NCBI RefSeq assembly: GCF_014698965.1
Contig: NZ_JACXAE010000098.1
Coordinates: 62,001-126,000 of the forward strand
Source: Iningainema tapete BLCC-T55
GTDB lineage: Bacteria; Cyanobacteriota; Cyanobacteriia; Cyanobacteriales; Nostocaceae
Reading direction: 5' to 3'
DNA: 64,000 bases
The notes under the pieces were generated by a model that was not told where the DNA came from, ran no database searches, and was given only the letters and a program-made list of their open reading frames with translations. Shown here in pieces: positions 1-8,762 of the stretch (position 1 is its first letter; the number at the start of each line of letters is the position of its first letter). The position numbers and the translations under genes were made by a program.

Positions 1-256
1 CGCTCACTAATTCCGGTTTGTACTTACCTACTAATACAATTAGCTCCTCTCGCCTATTCAATTTTAGTCCGGCGATTTCGCTCCTAATCCCAAAGCGATC
101 GCAAAGATTTTGCACATGCTTGCGCACTGTGGCTGGTGTGGCGGAAATTGCCTGTGCTATTTCATCATCTGTGTTTCCCTCTAATAAGAGCTTGAGTACT
201 TTTCTTGGTTTGGGACTAAGTTCTTGAAACCTTAACGTGAATTCATCTTTATCCAT
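1..256 (-). CDS. LuxR-type HTH N-terminal region of a larger protein (partial)
   Basis: Reading leftward from an ATG at 254-256, an open frame runs off the window edge (85 codons visible). The first 60 residues form a LuxR/GerE-type helix-turn-helix, with segments LSPKPRKVLKLLLEG, DDEIAQAI and ATVRKHVQNL matching the four-helix pattern. An HTH at the very N-terminus, followed by more sequence (KLNRREELIVLVGKY), is common in large cyanobacterial multidomain proteins that carry NTPase, WD40 or protease domains. The rest of this one is outside the window, so its effector part is unknown. It diverges from the COP23 gene with a 90-base spacer that holds an inverted repeat. The HTH call is firm; the full architecture is not. 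Confidence 0.7.
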   Translation of the reverse strand, partial: MDKDEFTLRFQELSPKPRKVLKLLLEGNTDDEIAQAISATPATVRKHVQNLCDRFGIRSEIAGLKLNRREELIVLVGKYKPELVS

Positions 257-277
257 AATTTTTTATTATACACAGCA

Positions 278-293
278 TGTACTACAAAGTACA
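278..293. promoter_or_regulatory. operator-like inverted repeat between divergent genes
   Basis: TGTACT and AGTACA form a perfect 6-base inverted repeat separated by 4 bases, between the HTH gene (start 256) and the COP23 gene (start 347). A TATACT hexamer at 304-309 could be the -10 element of the COP23 promoter, which would put the repeat upstream of or over its -35 region. A symmetrical site next to an HTH gene suggests regulation, but no binding can be shown from sequence. Confidence 0.3.
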
Positions 294-346
294 CGAAATA
301 CACTATACTTTTCATAAGTTAGTTTTACCAGTGAAGGTAAAGGTAT

Positions 347-868
347 ATGAAATTCAAAACATCATTGTTGCCTATTTCGGCTGCAGGCGCGATAGTACTA
401 ACTGCCGCTCCAACTTTCAGTCAATCAAACAACAGTATTGGCTTCCGCTGTGACACGATAGAGGGTACACCAACCACTGTCGTTTACAATTCTAAAAATC
501 AGGTAAAACCCCTGATTCACTGGAAACAAGAGTATATTGATTCACAGAATATTCGCGCTGCTTGCGAGGGAGCAGCTAAGAAATTGCAGAGTCGCTACGA
601 TAATAACAAGCTGACTTTATTGGCGATTGACGCCAATAATTCAAATAAACCAATTACCGTTTGCTTAATTAATAAACAAGGTGAGAGCTGCGATGTGAAG
701 AGTAGCGAGGAGTTGTTACGGCTCAAAACCACAGGTAAAAACCAAGATTTTCAAGCTTTGTCTGAAATCGTTAACCCCAATTTGGGTGAGGTAAAGGCAA
801 ATGAGATGAGAACTATCGGTCGAACTTATGCCAGAATTGAATCTAAAAAATGGTTTGTGTTCTTCTAA
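347..868 (+). CDS. COP23 domain protein (secreted)
   Basis: The 173-residue protein starts with a signal peptide (MKFKTSLLPISAAGAIVLTA, cleavage probably near the TFS-QSNNS region) and is therefore exported. The mature part matches the COP23 (circadian oscillating protein) domain: an FRCDTIEGTPTTVVY opening, IHWKQEYI, a cysteine in RAACEGAAKKLQ, and TVCLINKQGESCDV near residues 105-118. Cysteines at FRC, AAC, TVC and ESC probably form disulfides. COP23 proteins were described as peripheral membrane proteins with circadian rhythmicity in cyanobacteria; their biochemical role is not known. The gene converges on the CHAT protease gene and is separated from it by a strong hairpin. Confidence 0.75.
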   Translation: MKFKTSLLPISAAGAIVLTAAPTFSQSNNSIGFRCDTIEGTPTTVVYNSKNQVKPLIHWKQEYIDSQNIRAACEGAAKKLQSRYDNNKLTLLAIDANNSNKPITVCLINKQGESCDVKSSEELLRLKTTGKNQDFQALSEIVNPNLGEVKANEMRTIGRTYARIESKKWFVFF

Positions 869-874
869 TTATGA

Positions 875-915
875 TACGTAGTTGCGCTGTCTTCGCGCAA
901 GGGCGCAACTACGTA
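875..915. terminator. strong hairpin between convergent genes
   Basis: TACGTAGTTGCGC and GCGCAACTACGTA are perfect 13-base arms around a 15-base loop, between the stop of the COP23 gene (868) and the stop of the CHAT gene (926). It may serve as a bidirectional terminator, although no long T tract follows. It also looks like a member of a dispersed cyanobacterial palindromic repeat family. Confidence 0.55.
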
Positions 916-925
916 CCAATGCTGA

Positions 926-3817
926 CTAGAGCCAATTACCCACTAAAACAAAAGGTGCCCAGTAAAAAGGATGATTGTACTCCAGATCCTTTAGGAGAAA
1001 TAGCTGGGCACTGCGAAGTGCTTCAGCTCTAGTCACTTCTTTGTTACGGTTAGTTAAATTTTGGTAGAATTCCTTCATCAGCTTTGCTGTAGCAGTATCT
1101 GATACAGGCCATAAAGTAGCAACGGTACTACTTGCACCAAAGCGCAGCACTACCCCAGCGATACCTAAAGCAGCTCTGTCGTCTCCCAAAGCTGTCTGAC
1201 AGGCACTTAAAACAAGTAATTCAATGCTTTTGTTCCTAATTCTATCTTTAGGATTGAGCAAACTCTGGAAATCATCTATACCAATGCTACTATCCCCAGT
1301 AAGAATAAATGTTTGCTCCCGGTTAGAACTGAAAACGCCGTGGGTCGCTAAGTGTACTACTGTAGGGGAAGATTTCATTATGTTCGTGAAAGTATTTTTG
1401 GTAAAGGTTTGATTGAGAATTTTTTTAGTAGGCACTCCTAAATTCTCAATACTCGTCAATTCTGTCTCTACATTTTTGAGTTCCCCAAAATTCCGCCCCC
1501 GCTCAGAGCGTTGTTCACTAACACCAGCAGCTAAAATTTTGATATTTGCACTTTTTAGTTGTTTTGGCTCTATTAGTTGTTGACCTAGATTCAGGACTAT
1601 ATTATACTTTTCAATCAGATAATTTTTGCCATCATGAAGAGCAGCGATCGGGATTGTCTGGAAAGGGCGATCCAATACAAATACTAAAGTTTTTATCTGT
1701 TGGTCTAACTCTAAAGGTCTGATTAGCCAATCATATACTTTTTGGGAGAGTTGCAAAAATTTTTGTTTATTATCATCTAGTTGTGCTTTCCATAATTCAT
1801 ATTCTTGAGTTGTTGAATTAATCAGGAAAGCAGAGGCAGGTTCTACTGCAGTATTATTGTATATAATGTTAGCTAAATTTAAGAGAGTATTCTTTACCTC
1901 TTTCTTCTTTATAGAAGTTGCATAATGACGGGATGGTTGCCCAGGACGAGAAAGAATGACTTCTAAGCGATTATCCAAAATAATTGGATAAATAACTGCT
2001 GCATCCCGATCAATATTGTCAATTTGCACTGGTTTCGCCACTGGTGGCGAACAAGGTTCTTGAAAGAAGTTGTCTAGCTCTGCCAATTGCAGAGACTCCA
2101 TGACAAGACGAGCTATATCTAAGGGATTTTTTAGTTCGCCCTGAGCCAGATTGTCTGCTCCTATATTATTATTTAGCAATACCAGTTTTTCTAAATCAAC
2201 TGAACTGCTCTCAGGTAGCAATAGTAAATCGATAAACTCTCGATATACAGGTTCTACATTTTGACGAAAAGAAAACTGGTTATCAGTATTAGTAACTAAA
2301 TCTGCACGTAGTGACTGAAGTATATTCCATGCTTCAGCGTAAGATGCCAGTGCTGCCTTAATATTTCCTTGTTCTTTAAGAATGCGTCCTAACAAGCGTC
2401 TATGGTGATATAAAACTTGACGGTTATCAACATTTATATCCTCAGATAAATGTAGAGCTTGCTGAATCAAATTTTTTGCCTGCTTAAGGTGAAGTAAGTC
2501 TTGTTTTGTCGGTTTCTCTGGCTGCGATACTTGTAGTTCATAAGCAAGAGCAAGATTACTTAAAGCTTCTGCTTCAGCTTGCTTATCTCCCAAACTACGA
2601 GCCTGTTGTATGGACTGAGATAAAAGTTTAGCAATTTCTGGCTGTGAAAAGTAGTCTTTGTTAGTAGTACTCTTGAGGCGAATCAAACTATGAGCAAAAT
2701 TAATTTTTGCGTAGACTGCTTCACGACCCTGAGGTAACTTACCCAAATGAAACTTGATTTTGGGTAATAAATCTTTTACCATATTATTGAGTCTATTTTG
2801 TATATTCTTCTGTTGCTTTTGGATATTATTTAAGTCATCTTGTATATCATTGAGTCGCTGTTGTCGTATATTGTTTAATCGCTCTTTTAACTCAGTATCG
2901 TTCAGCTTTGCGCTAGTGAAAGAATCTTTGTGTTTATTAAGAGAATCTTTTTGTCTGTTCAGCAAATCTTTTTGTTTATTACTCTGTTCATCCCACCATT
3001 CTTGCATTTCTACTACTATACTGAGTTGATTCAGTTCTGCCTGCATCTGTGTTATAGTTGGAGCATCTTGGTTTGTTGCATTATTATAAAAATACAAGGC
3101 TTGTTTATAAATTGCTAAAGCATCTTGCCGAGAATTATCGGTAATAAAGTTAAAAATTTCCTCAGAATTCCACTGCTCTCTAGTTTTATTACCTTTGACA
3201 CGCTCTATATTACCTAAGCTAAGCAACACTGCACTCTTTTCTTGGGGATATTGTTTAGCGGCTTGTAAACTTATCTCTAAAACTCTTTGAGACATATCTA
3301 GCTTGCCAAATCGTTGTAATATTTGACCAAGAAGGCGCAAGCCAATTATTTTATTCAGAGAATCTGGGATTGCTTTTATATTATTGATATTTTGGTTATT
3401 ATTAATTAATTGTTCACAATTTAAATCAAAAATTGTAAAAGCTTGCATAACTGTGCCACAGGCTTCAGGGTAAAGCCCTAGAGATTGCAAAGCTTTGGCT
3501 TTATTAATTAAATTTCTGTTTTTTCCCTCCTCATTTTGATGATAAGCGTCTGCTGCTTTTTGCCAGACTTCGACAGCTTCGGCAAATCGTCCTGTGTCAT
3601 AGTATTCTTTTCCTTGCTGTTCTAATTCTAAGGCGTGAGATGTTTGAGTAACCTGTGGGCGTGTTGCAATGACATTTTCTCCTAACACAGGAGTAATCAA
3701 GGTAAAAATCAGTGTTATTAATGCGAACCAGATTGCTGTAATTTGGCGATGCTTCTTGCCATTATATTTCAAAACGGGGTGTACTGCAGAGAAAAGTACA
3801 AACCTTTTTCTTGCCAT
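926..3817 (-). CDS. CHAT domain protease with TPR and coiled-coil regions, exported
   Basis: The 963-residue protein has an N-terminal hydrophobic signal or anchor (about 25-46, ITAIWFALITLIFTLITPVLG), TPR-like helical repeats (about 60-210 and 360-500), a charged coiled coil with QKDLLNRQKDSLNKHKDS-type repeats (about 265-345), and a C-terminal CHAT domain (caspase-like, clan CD). The catalytic pair is visible: His about 826 in HLATHG and Cys about 873 in LSACQTALG. The domain closes with ATLWPVSD and HPFYWAPFVLVGNW, typical of CHAT proteins. It is the third gene of a leftward operon, and its start overlaps the end of the tpsB-like gene by 49 bases. No later Met fits, and the overlapping start preserves the signal sequence. 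The context implies proteolysis of the secreted partner or its transporter, but the substrate is inferred. Confidence 0.88.
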   Translation of the reverse strand: MARKRFVLFSAVHPVLKYNGKKHRQITAIWFALITLIFTLITPVLGENVIATRPQVTQTSHALELEQQGKEYYDTGRFAEAVEVWQKAADAYHQNEEGKNRNLINKAKALQSLGLYPEACGTVMQAFTIFDLNCEQLINNNQNINNIKAIPDSLNKIIGLRLLGQILQRFGKLDMSQRVLEISLQAAKQYPQEKSAVLLSLGNIERVKGNKTREQWNSEEIFNFITDNSRQDALAIYKQALYFYNNATNQDAPTITQMQAELNQLSIVVEMQEWWDEQSNKQKDLLNRQKDSLNKHKDSFTSAKLNDTELKERLNNIRQQRLNDIQDDLNNIQKQQKNIQNRLNNMVKDLLPKIKFHLGKLPQGREAVYAKINFAHSLIRLKSTTNKDYFSQPEIAKLLSQSIQQARSLGDKQAEAEALSNLALAYELQVSQPEKPTKQDLLHLKQAKNLIQQALHLSEDINVDNRQVLYHHRRLLGRILKEQGNIKAALASYAEAWNILQSLRADLVTNTDNQFSFRQNVEPVYREFIDLLLLPESSSVDLEKLVLLNNNIGADNLAQGELKNPLDIARLVMESLQLAELDNFFQEPCSPPVAKPVQIDNIDRDAAVIYPIILDNRLEVILSRPGQPSRHYATSIKKKEVKNTLLNLANIIYNNTAVEPASAFLINSTTQEYELWKAQLDDNKQKFLQLSQKVYDWLIRPLELDQQIKTLVFVLDRPFQTIPIAALHDGKNYLIEKYNIVLNLGQQLIEPKQLKSANIKILAAGVSEQRSERGRNFGELKNVETELTSIENLGVPTKKILNQTFTKNTFTNIMKSSPTVVHLATHGVFSSNREQTFILTGDSSIGIDDFQSLLNPKDRIRNKSIELLVLSACQTALGDDRAALGIAGVVLRFGASSTVATLWPVSDTATAKLMKEFYQNLTNRNKEVTRAEALRSAQLFLLKDLEYNHPFYWAPFVLVGNWL

Positions 3818-5529
3818 GTTCTCTCCCTTGATTCAATATTAACTAGAGGAATTCCATAGTCTATGCGAGCTTTGAATCTTTCACCCATTTGCCACTGTAA
3901 ACCCAAACCAATAGAAGCTAGAGTGTTAGGATCTGGAGCATTTCTACCGGAGCTATTCCAAGTAGTACCAATATCAACGAATGGAATTAACTGTAAAACA
4001 TTTTGACCATTATCTGTACTGTAAATAGGTAATTGCAAATCGGCTGAAACAAAAACGCCATTATCGCTAAACAAAACATCCTGACGGTAACCGCGCACGC
4101 TGAAAATACCACCTAATGTAAACTGCTCAAAAGGTACAAGCGCTCTACTAGCCAGTTGTACATCAGAACGTAGTAAAAGTTTAGGAGCAACTCGTTGATT
4201 GCTGGTTTGAGAATCTAGCAAACGCAACCAAAACAACTGTCCTCGCCATGTAAAAAAGCGGCTATCGGGAGGTTTGTCATTAATTGTCGCATCAAATGCA
4301 CCCACACCCAAACTAAACTGAGAACGAGCAAATAAGACTTGTTGAGCACTACTCTTCGTCCACTCTTGAAAGAAACGTAGTGCGGAAATACGGGTGTTTC
4401 CTCGTGAATCGGCTCCTAAGAAAATGGGAAAGTCTACTCCCGAAACAGAACTATTGCTTTCTCGTCGAGATAGTGTTAAACCGATCGCCAATTCTTGAAA
4501 GAATTTCTGGTTAGCGTTGCGCACAAGAGGTTGGCGCAAAGTAATTTCATAGTTGCGGGAATTTGACTTGATATCCAAATCATTGAATGGTGGCTCAATG
4601 ATGTTGCTCTGTGTGTTGCTATAGCTAAAACTGATCGTGCCATTGCGGGGATTAATCGGTATGGTGTAGCTAGCATCTATGGCGTTGCTGCCATCGGTAT
4701 TGTCATAAACTATATTTAAGTTATCTCCTAACTCAGTTAAATTCGCTTCTTCGATCTCTAATCCCCTTCTGAAACTGCCAACGCTGGGGTTTCTGCTATT
4801 ATCGGTAATGATTCGAGTACTAAAGGAATCTGCTTCCTCAATTTTGACTGTTAGTAAGTTTGTACCCGGAGTTGTCCCTGCAGATAGTTCTGCTGATACT
4901 CTTTTAATCAAAGGATCTAGTTGTAGCAGTTGCAAAGCTTCTTGTAAACGTCTGACGTTCAAGGGTTTGGCAGTGGCTAAGTTTAAGCGCTTACGCACAT
5001 AACTATCCTGAAGGCGTCTTGAACTTGTTGGCTGTTTTGCAATCCGAATCTCTTGCAAGCTACCCTCGACGATTTGGATTTTGACAACACCGGATGTGAG
5101 AGTTTGTTCTGGGATGTAAGCACCAGAAGTAACGTATCCCTCTTTGATGTAAAGAGCCGTGATTTTAGAAGCAGCTTGGAGTAGTTGTGCAAAAGTAATA
5201 GGTGTGTTGGTAAATTCTTGAATTTCTTGGCGCAACCGCTCTACACTGAATATTGCTTCAGTGTTGCCGACAAAATCGAAATTTTCCACAGTAATAGTTC
5301 CAGTACCGGGATTTTGTTCTGGTGAGATAGGTGCTGAGGGAGAAATTTGCAGAAGTTCGTCGGGAGGAAGTAGTGGCGTTTGCGGAGTTTGAGGTTGTAA
5401 AGGAGTGGGAGTAACTGGATCGGGAAATTGAATCGGGGGAATATTTTGCGCGATCGCTTGGAATGATACGCCGCTATAAGCAAATAACCCAATCAGCACC
5501 AACCACTTGCAAACAGAATTAACGCACAT
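3769..5529 (-). CDS. TpsB outer-membrane transporter (ShlB/FhaC/HecB family)
   Basis: The 586-residue protein has a signal peptide (about 1-27, ending AIAQ), a proline-rich linker (about 30-60), POTRA domains (about 75-215: ITVENFDFVGNTEAIFS, VTSGAYIPEQ, VKIQIVEGSLQEIRI) and a C-terminal 16-strand barrel region ending in aromatic YFSLQYTPF, as in outer-membrane proteins. A VRGYRQD motif near residue 485 is the conserved VRGY of the plug loop (L6) in FhaC/Omp85-type transporters. It secretes a TpsA partner across the outer membrane. Its start overlaps the end of the tpsA-like gene by 11 bases and its end overlaps the CHAT gene, so the three are probably translationally coupled. Length is normal for the family. 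Confidence 0.92.
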   Translation of the reverse strand: MCVNSVCKWLVLIGLFAYSGVSFQAIAQNIPPIQFPDPVTPTPLQPQTPQTPLLPPDELLQISPSAPISPEQNPGTGTITVENFDFVGNTEAIFSVERLRQEIQEFTNTPITFAQLLQAASKITALYIKEGYVTSGAYIPEQTLTSGVVKIQIVEGSLQEIRIAKQPTSSRRLQDSYVRKRLNLATAKPLNVRRLQEALQLLQLDPLIKRVSAELSAGTTPGTNLLTVKIEEADSFSTRIITDNSRNPSVGSFRRGLEIEEANLTELGDNLNIVYDNTDGSNAIDASYTIPINPRNGTISFSYSNTQSNIIEPPFNDLDIKSNSRNYEITLRQPLVRNANQKFFQELAIGLTLSRRESNSSVSGVDFPIFLGADSRGNTRISALRFFQEWTKSSAQQVLFARSQFSLGVGAFDATINDKPPDSRFFTWRGQLFWLRLLDSQTSNQRVAPKLLLRSDVQLASRALVPFEQFTLGGIFSVRGYRQDVLFSDNGVFVSADLQLPIYSTDNGQNVLQLIPFVDIGTTWNSSGRNAPDPNTLASIGLGLQWQMGERFKARIDYGIPLVNIESRERTWQEKGLYFSLQYTPF

Positions 5530-8500
5530 GGCAGTTAGCTGTGGGTAGCTGGGCTTGAACTATATAATTGGAGACACCAGCGGTGAGAACCACTTCGCCT
5601 TTGCTATTCACTCCCCACCCTGTGGCTTTTCGCGGTAACTGTAGTGAGGCTTGATGTTGCTGTCTAACAGCTTGCGGCGTTGTCGTCACCCTCACAGCCT
5701 CACTGCTAAGTGGTTCCGTAGCGGTTGGTAGCAATCCACGGCGCCCGGTACTGGTAAACTGGCTGCGGTTTTGTCCTTGCTCCGACGCACAAGCTTGCGC
5801 CACCTGGTTTTCGAGAGCAAGAAACGCTGGTACCTCGACTAATCCTTGGTTCGATTCTACATCTGGAGTATTGATTGACACAATACCACTGAATTGAGGT
5901 CCAAGTGCAGAAGTAGCAGTGATATTACTAGGAAGAGCAAATAGTCCTTGGGTAGTAATTTGCACATTACCCCCAAATCTGCCCGCATCTGCTCTGATAC
6001 TACTATTATTTAGGATGGCGATCGCATCTGCGGCAATTGTGATGTTGCCACCATTGCCATTTCCGGCAGTAGTGGATATTTGAGAGTTACCGCGCAACTG
6101 CAAAGAGTCTTGGACTTGTAGTGTAATGTTAGCACCGTTACCGAATTCCGTTACCCCGGTAATTGAGCCGTCTTTAAGCTTAATTGAGCCAACTCGTGCC
6201 TGAAGGTTGCCTGCAGTTCCTGAACCAAAGGCACTTACTGACACTTGTGCTCCGTCTTGGATACTCAACGAGCCAGTAGTAATTTCCAAGTTGCCGCCCT
6301 GTCCTGTGGCTGCTGTTTCTGAAATATATGGTCTTACTTCTCCGGACAAAGCAAACAAGCCACTAGGAAATTTTATTGTGTCCTTCTGACCTTGGCTGTT
6401 CACCAATTGTACTGTTCCGATACCGCTCAGGTCTATCCCATTTGAAGCTTTGATGGTTAAGTTACCTCCCTTCCCTGCAGGAATACCATTCTCACCCGGA
6501 CCACGAGTGGATACGGAAATCCTTGCACCATCCTTAACTACCAACCAAGCTGTATTAACAGTCAAGTTACCACCGTTTTGAATTCCTTCCGTAGCCGCAA
6601 ACAAACCACTGCGACTGAAGTTTGAAGTGTTAGGAATAGCCCTAGCTCCAGTCAGTTCTATCAACTCGGAAGCGTTGACGGTGAGTGTTCCTGAAAGTCC
6701 CTTTCCATAGGCTGTCACCAAAACGTCTGCTCCATTGCTTACGCTTAACTGTCTAGTATTAATCTCAATGTCGCCAGAGTTCCCTGTTCCATAAGAAGTA
6801 GCAGCAAAAGTACTAAATCCATAAGCAGTCCGAACTAAATTAACAAATCCACTAGAAGGCAAAGGCACAGATGAAGTCTGAAAGGTCGGAAAGGTCGGAC
6901 TAATAGCTGATACTCCAGTTACATTTATAGTATCAGCTGAGACGGTAATATTTCCAGCCTTACCTGTACCAACAGTGGCAGCAGAAACTTGTGCCCCATC
7001 GCGGATCGTTAACTGCCCAGTTTGAATCATGATATTTCCTGCGTTACCTGTGGCTATACCAGGATCTGGAATGTTTGGTCTTTCCTCTCCAGACAAAGCA
7101 AACAAACCACTGATAAACCGACCATCAGGACTAGTACCGCTCAGTTCTATTTCTCCAGCATTGACAACCAGATTACCGCCTTGACCGCCTGGTTTACCAT
7201 CCTGACCGCTACCGCGTGTAGACACAGACACCCTCGCTCCATCCAGTACCTGCAACTTAGGGGTAATAATGGTGAGATCACGGCCAGGTTCAGTTCCCTC
7301 AGTACCAGCAAACAAACCGCTACGATTGAAGTTTTTACCATCTGGACTAGTACGAGCACCAATCAGTTCTACTGATTCAGCGGCTTTGACAGTGAGGTTT
7401 CCGCCCTTTCCTGAGTTTGAGCCAAAGGCTGTCACCGACACATCACCCCCATCTCTGGCAATTAATTGATTTGTTGTGATATTTATGCTTCCAGAATCTC
7501 CAGATCCTCTTGATGTAGCTGCAATGGTACTGAAATCTTGACCATTAGCTGATGCGCCACTGACTTCCAATGTATCCGCTTGCACATTAATGCTACCTGC
7601 ATTCCCTCGACTGGTAGTTTCTACAGAAATTTTAGAGCCATTGGTAACAGTCAAATCTTTTGCTCGCACAACAATTTCGCCACCGTTTTGATTTCCTGAA
7701 GTTGTGGCGGTAATTTTTGAGCTATCATTCAAAGTCACACGTCCGCCTTGCACTTGAATATTACCGCTACCAACATCACCACCACTTACCGTAGACTGGG
7801 ACAGTAGTTGAATGTTGCCTCCAACAATACCACCATATCCCAAAGTCCAGCCGTTAGCTGTTGGGTTCAAGCTAACCAGACTATTACCGCCAACACTACC
7901 CAGTTCAATTCGTCCCTGTGCTGCTGTTAACTGACTACCTTCTAGGGTAATATCGCCACCCACTAGGGCTATGGTTTTCCCTAGTGTTCCTTGAAGGTTG
8001 GAGCGATTGACAATGTTTGCCGCTTGAGGTGGAAATTGCAAACCAAGGGGAACAGTGATACTTAATAAGGATGTCTGAGGATTAATAGCGCTGAACTCAC
8101 CGCCATCGGTAAATTTGATGCTACTTGCTGTACTCGCAACAAATGAACCACCAATGTTTAACTGAGCATTGGGACCAAAAATAATTCCGTTGGGGTTGAG
8201 TAGAAATACGTTGGCATTTCCGTTAGCTTGGAGCAAACCATTAATGTTAGAAACAGACTTGCCCGTGATTCTAGTGAAAATGTTTTGAATATTTAGGGAG
8301 TTGTTAAATAAAGCTGTTTCACCAGTAGGGAGGGAAAATTCCTGAAAACTGTGAAATAAATTACTTCCTGCTGTAGTTCCCCCATTGATCGCATTGATAT
8401 TTCCTTGGGGTGTGACAACTGAATTGACTGGAAGGGTATTATCTGGAACTATTTGTGCCACTGTCGGACTCGCTGTCATCACTAAGCACAGGGAAAAACT

Positions 8501-8533
8501 GCGAGCAAACCAGGATAGAATATCTCGTATCAT
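5519..8533 (-). CDS. TpsA exoprotein, filamentous hemagglutinin N-terminal domain
   Basis: The 1004-residue protein has a signal peptide (about 1-26, ending TVAQ) and a two-partner-secretion (TPS) domain (about 28-150) with TAGSNLFHSFQEFSLP, NVFLLNPNGIIFGPNAQ and GGSFVAST, the hallmark motifs of FHA-type haemagglutinins. The rest is a long right-handed beta-helix with many repeated blocks such as GNAGNIMIQTGQLTIRDGAQVS. The C-terminal region carries a conserved cyanobacterial tail, ACASEQGQNRSQF followed by TGRRGLLP and a second Cys near the end (ANCHVR). It is the first gene of the TpsA-TpsB-CHAT operon. Its likely role is a surface adhesin or matrix protein; the ligand is unknown. Promoter elements should lie in 8534-8762, shared with the divergent kinase gene. 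Confidence 0.92.
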   Translation of the reverse strand: MIRDILSWFARSFSLCLVMTASPTVAQIVPDNTLPVNSVVTPQGNINAINGGTTAGSNLFHSFQEFSLPTGETALFNNSLNIQNIFTRITGKSVSNINGLLQANGNANVFLLNPNGIIFGPNAQLNIGGSFVASTASSIKFTDGGEFSAINPQTSLLSITVPLGLQFPPQAANIVNRSNLQGTLGKTIALVGGDITLEGSQLTAAQGRIELGSVGGNSLVSLNPTANGWTLGYGGIVGGNIQLLSQSTVSGGDVGSGNIQVQGGRVTLNDSSKITATTSGNQNGGEIVVRAKDLTVTNGSKISVETTSRGNAGSINVQADTLEVSGASANGQDFSTIAATSRGSGDSGSINITTNQLIARDGGDVSVTAFGSNSGKGGNLTVKAAESVELIGARTSPDGKNFNRSGLFAGTEGTEPGRDLTIITPKLQVLDGARVSVSTRGSGQDGKPGGQGGNLVVNAGEIELSGTSPDGRFISGLFALSGEERPNIPDPGIATGNAGNIMIQTGQLTIRDGAQVSAATVGTGKAGNITVSADTINVTGVSAISPTFPTFQTSSVPLPSSGFVNLVRTAYGFSTFAATSYGTGNSGDIEINTRQLSVSNGADVLVTAYGKGLSGTLTVNASELIELTGARAIPNTSNFSRSGLFAATEGIQNGGNLTVNTAWLVVKDGARISVSTRGPGENGIPAGKGGNLTIKASNGIDLSGIGTVQLVNSQGQKDTIKFPSGLFALSGEVRPYISETAATGQGGNLEITTGSLSIQDGAQVSVSAFGSGTAGNLQARVGSIKLKDGSITGVTEFGNGANITLQVQDSLQLRGNSQISTTAGNGNGGNITIAADAIAILNNSSIRADAGRFGGNVQITTQGLFALPSNITATSALGPQFSGIVSINTPDVESNQGLVEVPAFLALENQVAQACASEQGQNRSQFTSTGRRGLLPTATEPLSSEAVRVTTTPQAVRQQHQASLQLPRKATGWGVNSKGEVVLTAGVSNYIVQAQLPTANCHVR

Positions 8534-8762
8534 TGGATACAGAATTGCTGATAGATGGCGAGGACAAATATGATATTAATATGAAATACTACTCCCATTA
8601 CCTTGTGTTTAATTTAAATACACATTGTGTAACACTAGAATCAATATATTATTTACATTGTGGATAGTCAAGCAAATTTTTTAACTTGAGGGAGAATGTA
8701 GAGTAGTTCCACAATACCTCAACCAGCAATCAACTACTAAGTAAATATAATCACTAAGCTAT

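Noticed and set aside
6207-7469. Several rightward open frames opposite the TpsA gene.
   Set aside because: They arise from the repetitive, stop-poor antisense strand of the beta-helix coding sequence.
8606-8626. Near-palindrome TGTGTTTAATTTAAATACAC in the tpsA-kinase intergenic region considered as an operator.
   Set aside because: AT-rich and imperfect, and no regulator is adjacent.
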